Source: Chloroflexota bacterium (GTDB lineage: Bacteria > Chloroflexota > Anaerolineae > Anaerolineales > UBA4823). From it: a stretch of 5,178 nt of DNA. The notes beneath the pieces were generated by a model. It saw only the letters and a list, made by a program, of their open reading frames with translations, was not told where the DNA came from and did not search any database. The stretch lies in assembly GCA_012798185.1 (NCBI GenBank), contig JAAZNS010000322.1, positions 1 through 5,178 on the forward strand. Reading direction: 5' to 3'. How positions within the stretch are numbered: position 1 is the stretch's first letter; each line of letters opens with the position of its first letter. Both the position numbers and the translations under genes were made by a program. Positions 3,048-5,178 of the stretch are shown one piece after another.

Positions 3048-5178
3048 ATGAAACCATCATCCATTTTACACCTGCTCATTTTATGTTTGTGTTTGTTTAT
3101 CCTGGCAGATATCGCAGTACTGCCGGCAGCAGCTTCTTATTATAAAGAGCCGGCAGCAACCACTTACTACGTCTCCAGTTCACTTGGCAGTGATTCTTTT
3201 GGTGGGACGGAAGATAAGCCCTTCGCCACCATCGCCAAGGTGAATGGGTTGAATTTGCAGCCCGGTGACCGGGTGTTGTTCAAATGCGGGGACATTTGGC
3301 AGGCAGAACAACTAGTGCTCAGCAAATCCGGCACATCGAGTGCCCCCATCATTTTTGGATCGTACCCTGCAGGCTGTGTAAATAAACCAGTCTTTTCTGG
3401 CTCCAAACCAATTACTGGCTGGGTATTGCATTCCGGCAATATCTACCGCGCCGATCTGCCCAGCGGTAACTTCCCTTTGGGCATCAACCAGCTCTTTCGG
3501 AATGGTGAGCGCCTGACGATGGGGCGCTGGCCAAACCTAGATAATGGCGCTAGCGGCTACACCTTTGTGGACAACCACACCGCCGGCAGCAGCCAGATCA
3601 CTGATAATCAGCTGCCGGCAGTGAATTGGAATGGGGCTATCGTCCACATCAAGAACATCCGCTGGTCGATGCTCGACCGCCAGGTGACCGGCACAAGCGG
3701 GACGAAATTGACCCTCAACGAAGGATTATCCTGCCTGATATCGAGCTGGGGCAGCTGCGCCGGATGGGGATATTTTATCAACAATCACCTGAACACCCTG
3801 GACCGGGATGGCGAATGGTATTATGACACAGCCAGCAACCGGGTTTATCTTTATTCGGATTATGGCGCGCCGACCGATATCGAGGGATCGGTCGTTTTGG
3901 AAGAAGCTGAGTCTGTAAGGCATGGCGGGATCATGCTTAGCGATGGCAGTGCCACGTCATTCGTCATCATCGACAATATCGAGATCAAAAATTGGTTCAA
4001 CCATGGCATTGGCACACCGGGCGGCATGAATGCAGGTATCTACCACGATATCACCGTCCGGAATGTCACCATCAAAGATGTGGATGCCATCGGCGTTAAC
4101 TTGAGCAGCTGGCTTCAAAACCCTCCCGATGGCGTGCGCGGTTTGCGCGGCGGGTACCACATGGCGTTTGTCGATAATGTCATTGACGGCGCCAATCACT
4201 TTGGCATTACCGGATATTTTGCCGAATCCACCTTCGAAGGCAATACTATCCGGAACATTGCCCTGATCGAAAACCTGAACAAAAGCGGCATGGGCTGCGG
4301 CATTATCACCGGTGAGTGCACTGAAAACGGAGATGGATTCAGGATCAGAAGCCACATGGTGAGTAATTCCGGCTATGGCAATACCCTGAAACATAACCGC
4401 TTCGAGAAAATCGGGTACAACGGCGTGGATGTGTTTGGACCGGATAACACGTTGCAAAACAACTTTATCACCCTGGCATGTTATTCTAAAGCTGATTGTG
4501 GCGCAGTGCGCGTGTTTGGCGAGGACAGCTTATCTGAGACAGATGTATATGACATTCACATTGTGGATAACATCATCGTAGATATACCAGGCAACGTAGA
4601 CGGCTGTGAGTCTTCTCGGGCACCCTTTGGTATGGGGTTGTATATCGACAATTACTCGCGGGATGTGGAAGTGCGCGGCAACACGGTGATCAGCACCACT
4701 GTTACCGGCATCCTCTACCAACGCTCCACTGGGCAGATCGTGGATAACACGGTGTTCAACGCTTCCTATCTTGACGCTTTCAGCGGACATATCAGCCTAG
4801 GCGGCAGCCAGACAAATGTATCCATGACCGGCAATGTGATGTACGCCTTGGGCGATCATGCCTGGACGCTTTATGTTAATTATCCTTCCGGCAATATTTC
4901 GACATCCGACAATAATTACTTTTTCCATCCATACGTGGATAAACATATTGCTTATAGCGGCTCTTGGACGCGCACGACATTTGCCGGCTGGCAATCCTTG
5001 AGCGGCAAAGACGCTCACTCAAAGACGAATTGGTTCACCCAGCCGGTAGGGCAAGAATCGCTGGGGCGGGTCTTCTACAACGCCAGCCAGTCGATAGCAA
5101 TGTTCGATTTAGGCAGCCGGCAGTACCTGGATCTGGATCAAAACCCGGTAGTCGGCAGGATAATTCTCGCCCCTTATA
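3048..5178 (+). CDS. Secreted right-handed parallel beta-helix protein (partial at the right edge)
   Basis: One frame runs 710 codons from ATG at 3048 to the window end with no stop. Residues 1-29 are a Sec signal peptide (hydrophobic ILHLLILCLCLFILA core, AAA-S cleavage near 29). Residues 40-125 carry the opening module seen in pectate-lyase-like proteins: YYVSSSLGSDSFGG, KPFATIAKVNGLNLQPGD, VLFKCGDIW, and PIIFGSYPAG. Next comes an insert with LGINQLFRNGERLTMGRWPN (145-163) and the strand motif GEWYYD...RVYLYSD (255-270). Residues about 293-655 show many short beta rungs with N-x-(V/I)-x-(N/D) and G-(I/V) stacks, such as VDNVIDGANHFGI and VRGNTVISTTVTGI, which is the parallel beta-helix. The end (about 681-710) has a beta-sandwich-like motif DLDQNPVVGRIILAPY, close to a usual domain end; more domains may follow. 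The likely role is binding or cleaving polysaccharide outside the cell. The catalytic residues cannot be assigned by eye. Open frames on the opposite strand within this gene are overlaps. Confidence 0.9.
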   Translation, partial: MKPSSILHLLILCLCLFILADIAVLPAAASYYKEPAATTYYVSSSLGSDSFGGTEDKPFATIAKVNGLNLQPGDRVLFKCGDIWQAEQLVLSKSGTSSAPIIFGSYPAGCVNKPVFSGSKPITGWVLHSGNIYRADLPSGNFPLGINQLFRNGERLTMGRWPNLDNGASGYTFVDNHTAGSSQITDNQLPAVNWNGAIVHIKNIRWSMLDRQVTGTSGTKLTLNEGLSCLISSWGSCAGWGYFINNHLNTLDRDGEWYYDTASNRVYLYSDYGAPTDIEGSVVLEEAESVRHGGIMLSDGSATSFVIIDNIEIKNWFNHGIGTPGGMNAGIYHDITVRNVTIKDVDAIGVNLSSWLQNPPDGVRGLRGGYHMAFVDNVIDGANHFGITGYFAESTFEGNTIRNIALIENLNKSGMGCGIITGECTENGDGFRIRSHMVSNSGYGNTLKHNRFEKIGYNGVDVFGPDNTLQNNFITLACYSKADCGAVRVFGEDSLSETDVYDIHIVDNIIVDIPGNVDGCESSRAPFGMGLYIDNYSRDVEVRGNTVISTTVTGILYQRSTGQIVDNTVFNASYLDAFSGHISLGGSQTNVSMTGNVMYALGDHAWTLYVNYPSGNISTSDNNYFFHPYVDKHIAYSGSWTRTTFAGWQSLSGKDAHSKTNWFTQPVGQESLGRVFYNASQSIAMFDLGSRQYLDLDQNPVVGRIILAPY

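Noticed and set aside
3626..3826. 66-codon plus-strand frame inside the beta-helix gene
   Set aside because: It is an out-of-frame reading of the same gene without a start signal.
3957..4457. 166-codon minus-strand frame inside the beta-helix gene, with smaller ones at 3167-3439, 3726-3923, 4530-4790 and 4797-5018
   Set aside because: All are antisense to one continuous, recognisable secreted protein; their residues mirror its repetitive Asn/Ile/Asp codons and they lack ribosome sites.

Overview
The window looks like ordinary bacterial chromosome. The lineage is an inference. The long secreted parallel beta-helix protein, with its characteristic N-terminal and C-terminal motifs, and the N-terminus of a GT39-like membrane glycosyltransferase both resemble proteins common in Chloroflexota (Anaerolineae), but another bacterial phylum cannot be excluded. 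Genes are about 45-52% GC by eye, intergenic regions are clearly AT-richer, and the ribosome binding sites that can be seen are of the AAGGAGG type. No rRNA, tRNA, CRISPR array, transposase or phage gene was found.

Layout: the left half carries four minus-strand genes. From left to right these are the first 72 codons of a GT-C/GT39-like integral membrane glycosyltransferase, cut by the left edge (1-218); a 209-residue protein built from Cys4 zinc ribbons (528-1157); a 184-residue lipoprotein with PepSY-like features (1617-2171, TTG start with a perfect Shine-Dalgarno); and a 158-residue DinB/DfsB-like four-helix-bundle protein (2310-2786). Gaps of about 140 to 460 bases separate them, so they look like independent transcription units rather than one operon. 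Promoter-like and terminator-like elements lie in several of the gaps.

The right 40% is one uninterrupted plus-strand frame from 3048 to the right edge: at least 710 residues of a signal-peptide-bearing, right-handed parallel beta-helix protein of the pectate-lyase-like fold, probably acting on polysaccharide outside the cell. It has no stop codon in the window. It and the DinB-like gene diverge from a 261-base AT-rich spacer that holds one TATAAT hexamer on each strand.

No new multi-gene system can be supported here. The items most worth a second look are a roughly 147-base GC-richer intergenic patch flanked by a 10-base direct repeat next to the lipoprotein gene (possible small non-autonomous element), the multi-ribbon zinc protein with an unusual first Cys module, and the 219-527 non-coding stretch with a cluster of TCGA tetranucleotides.
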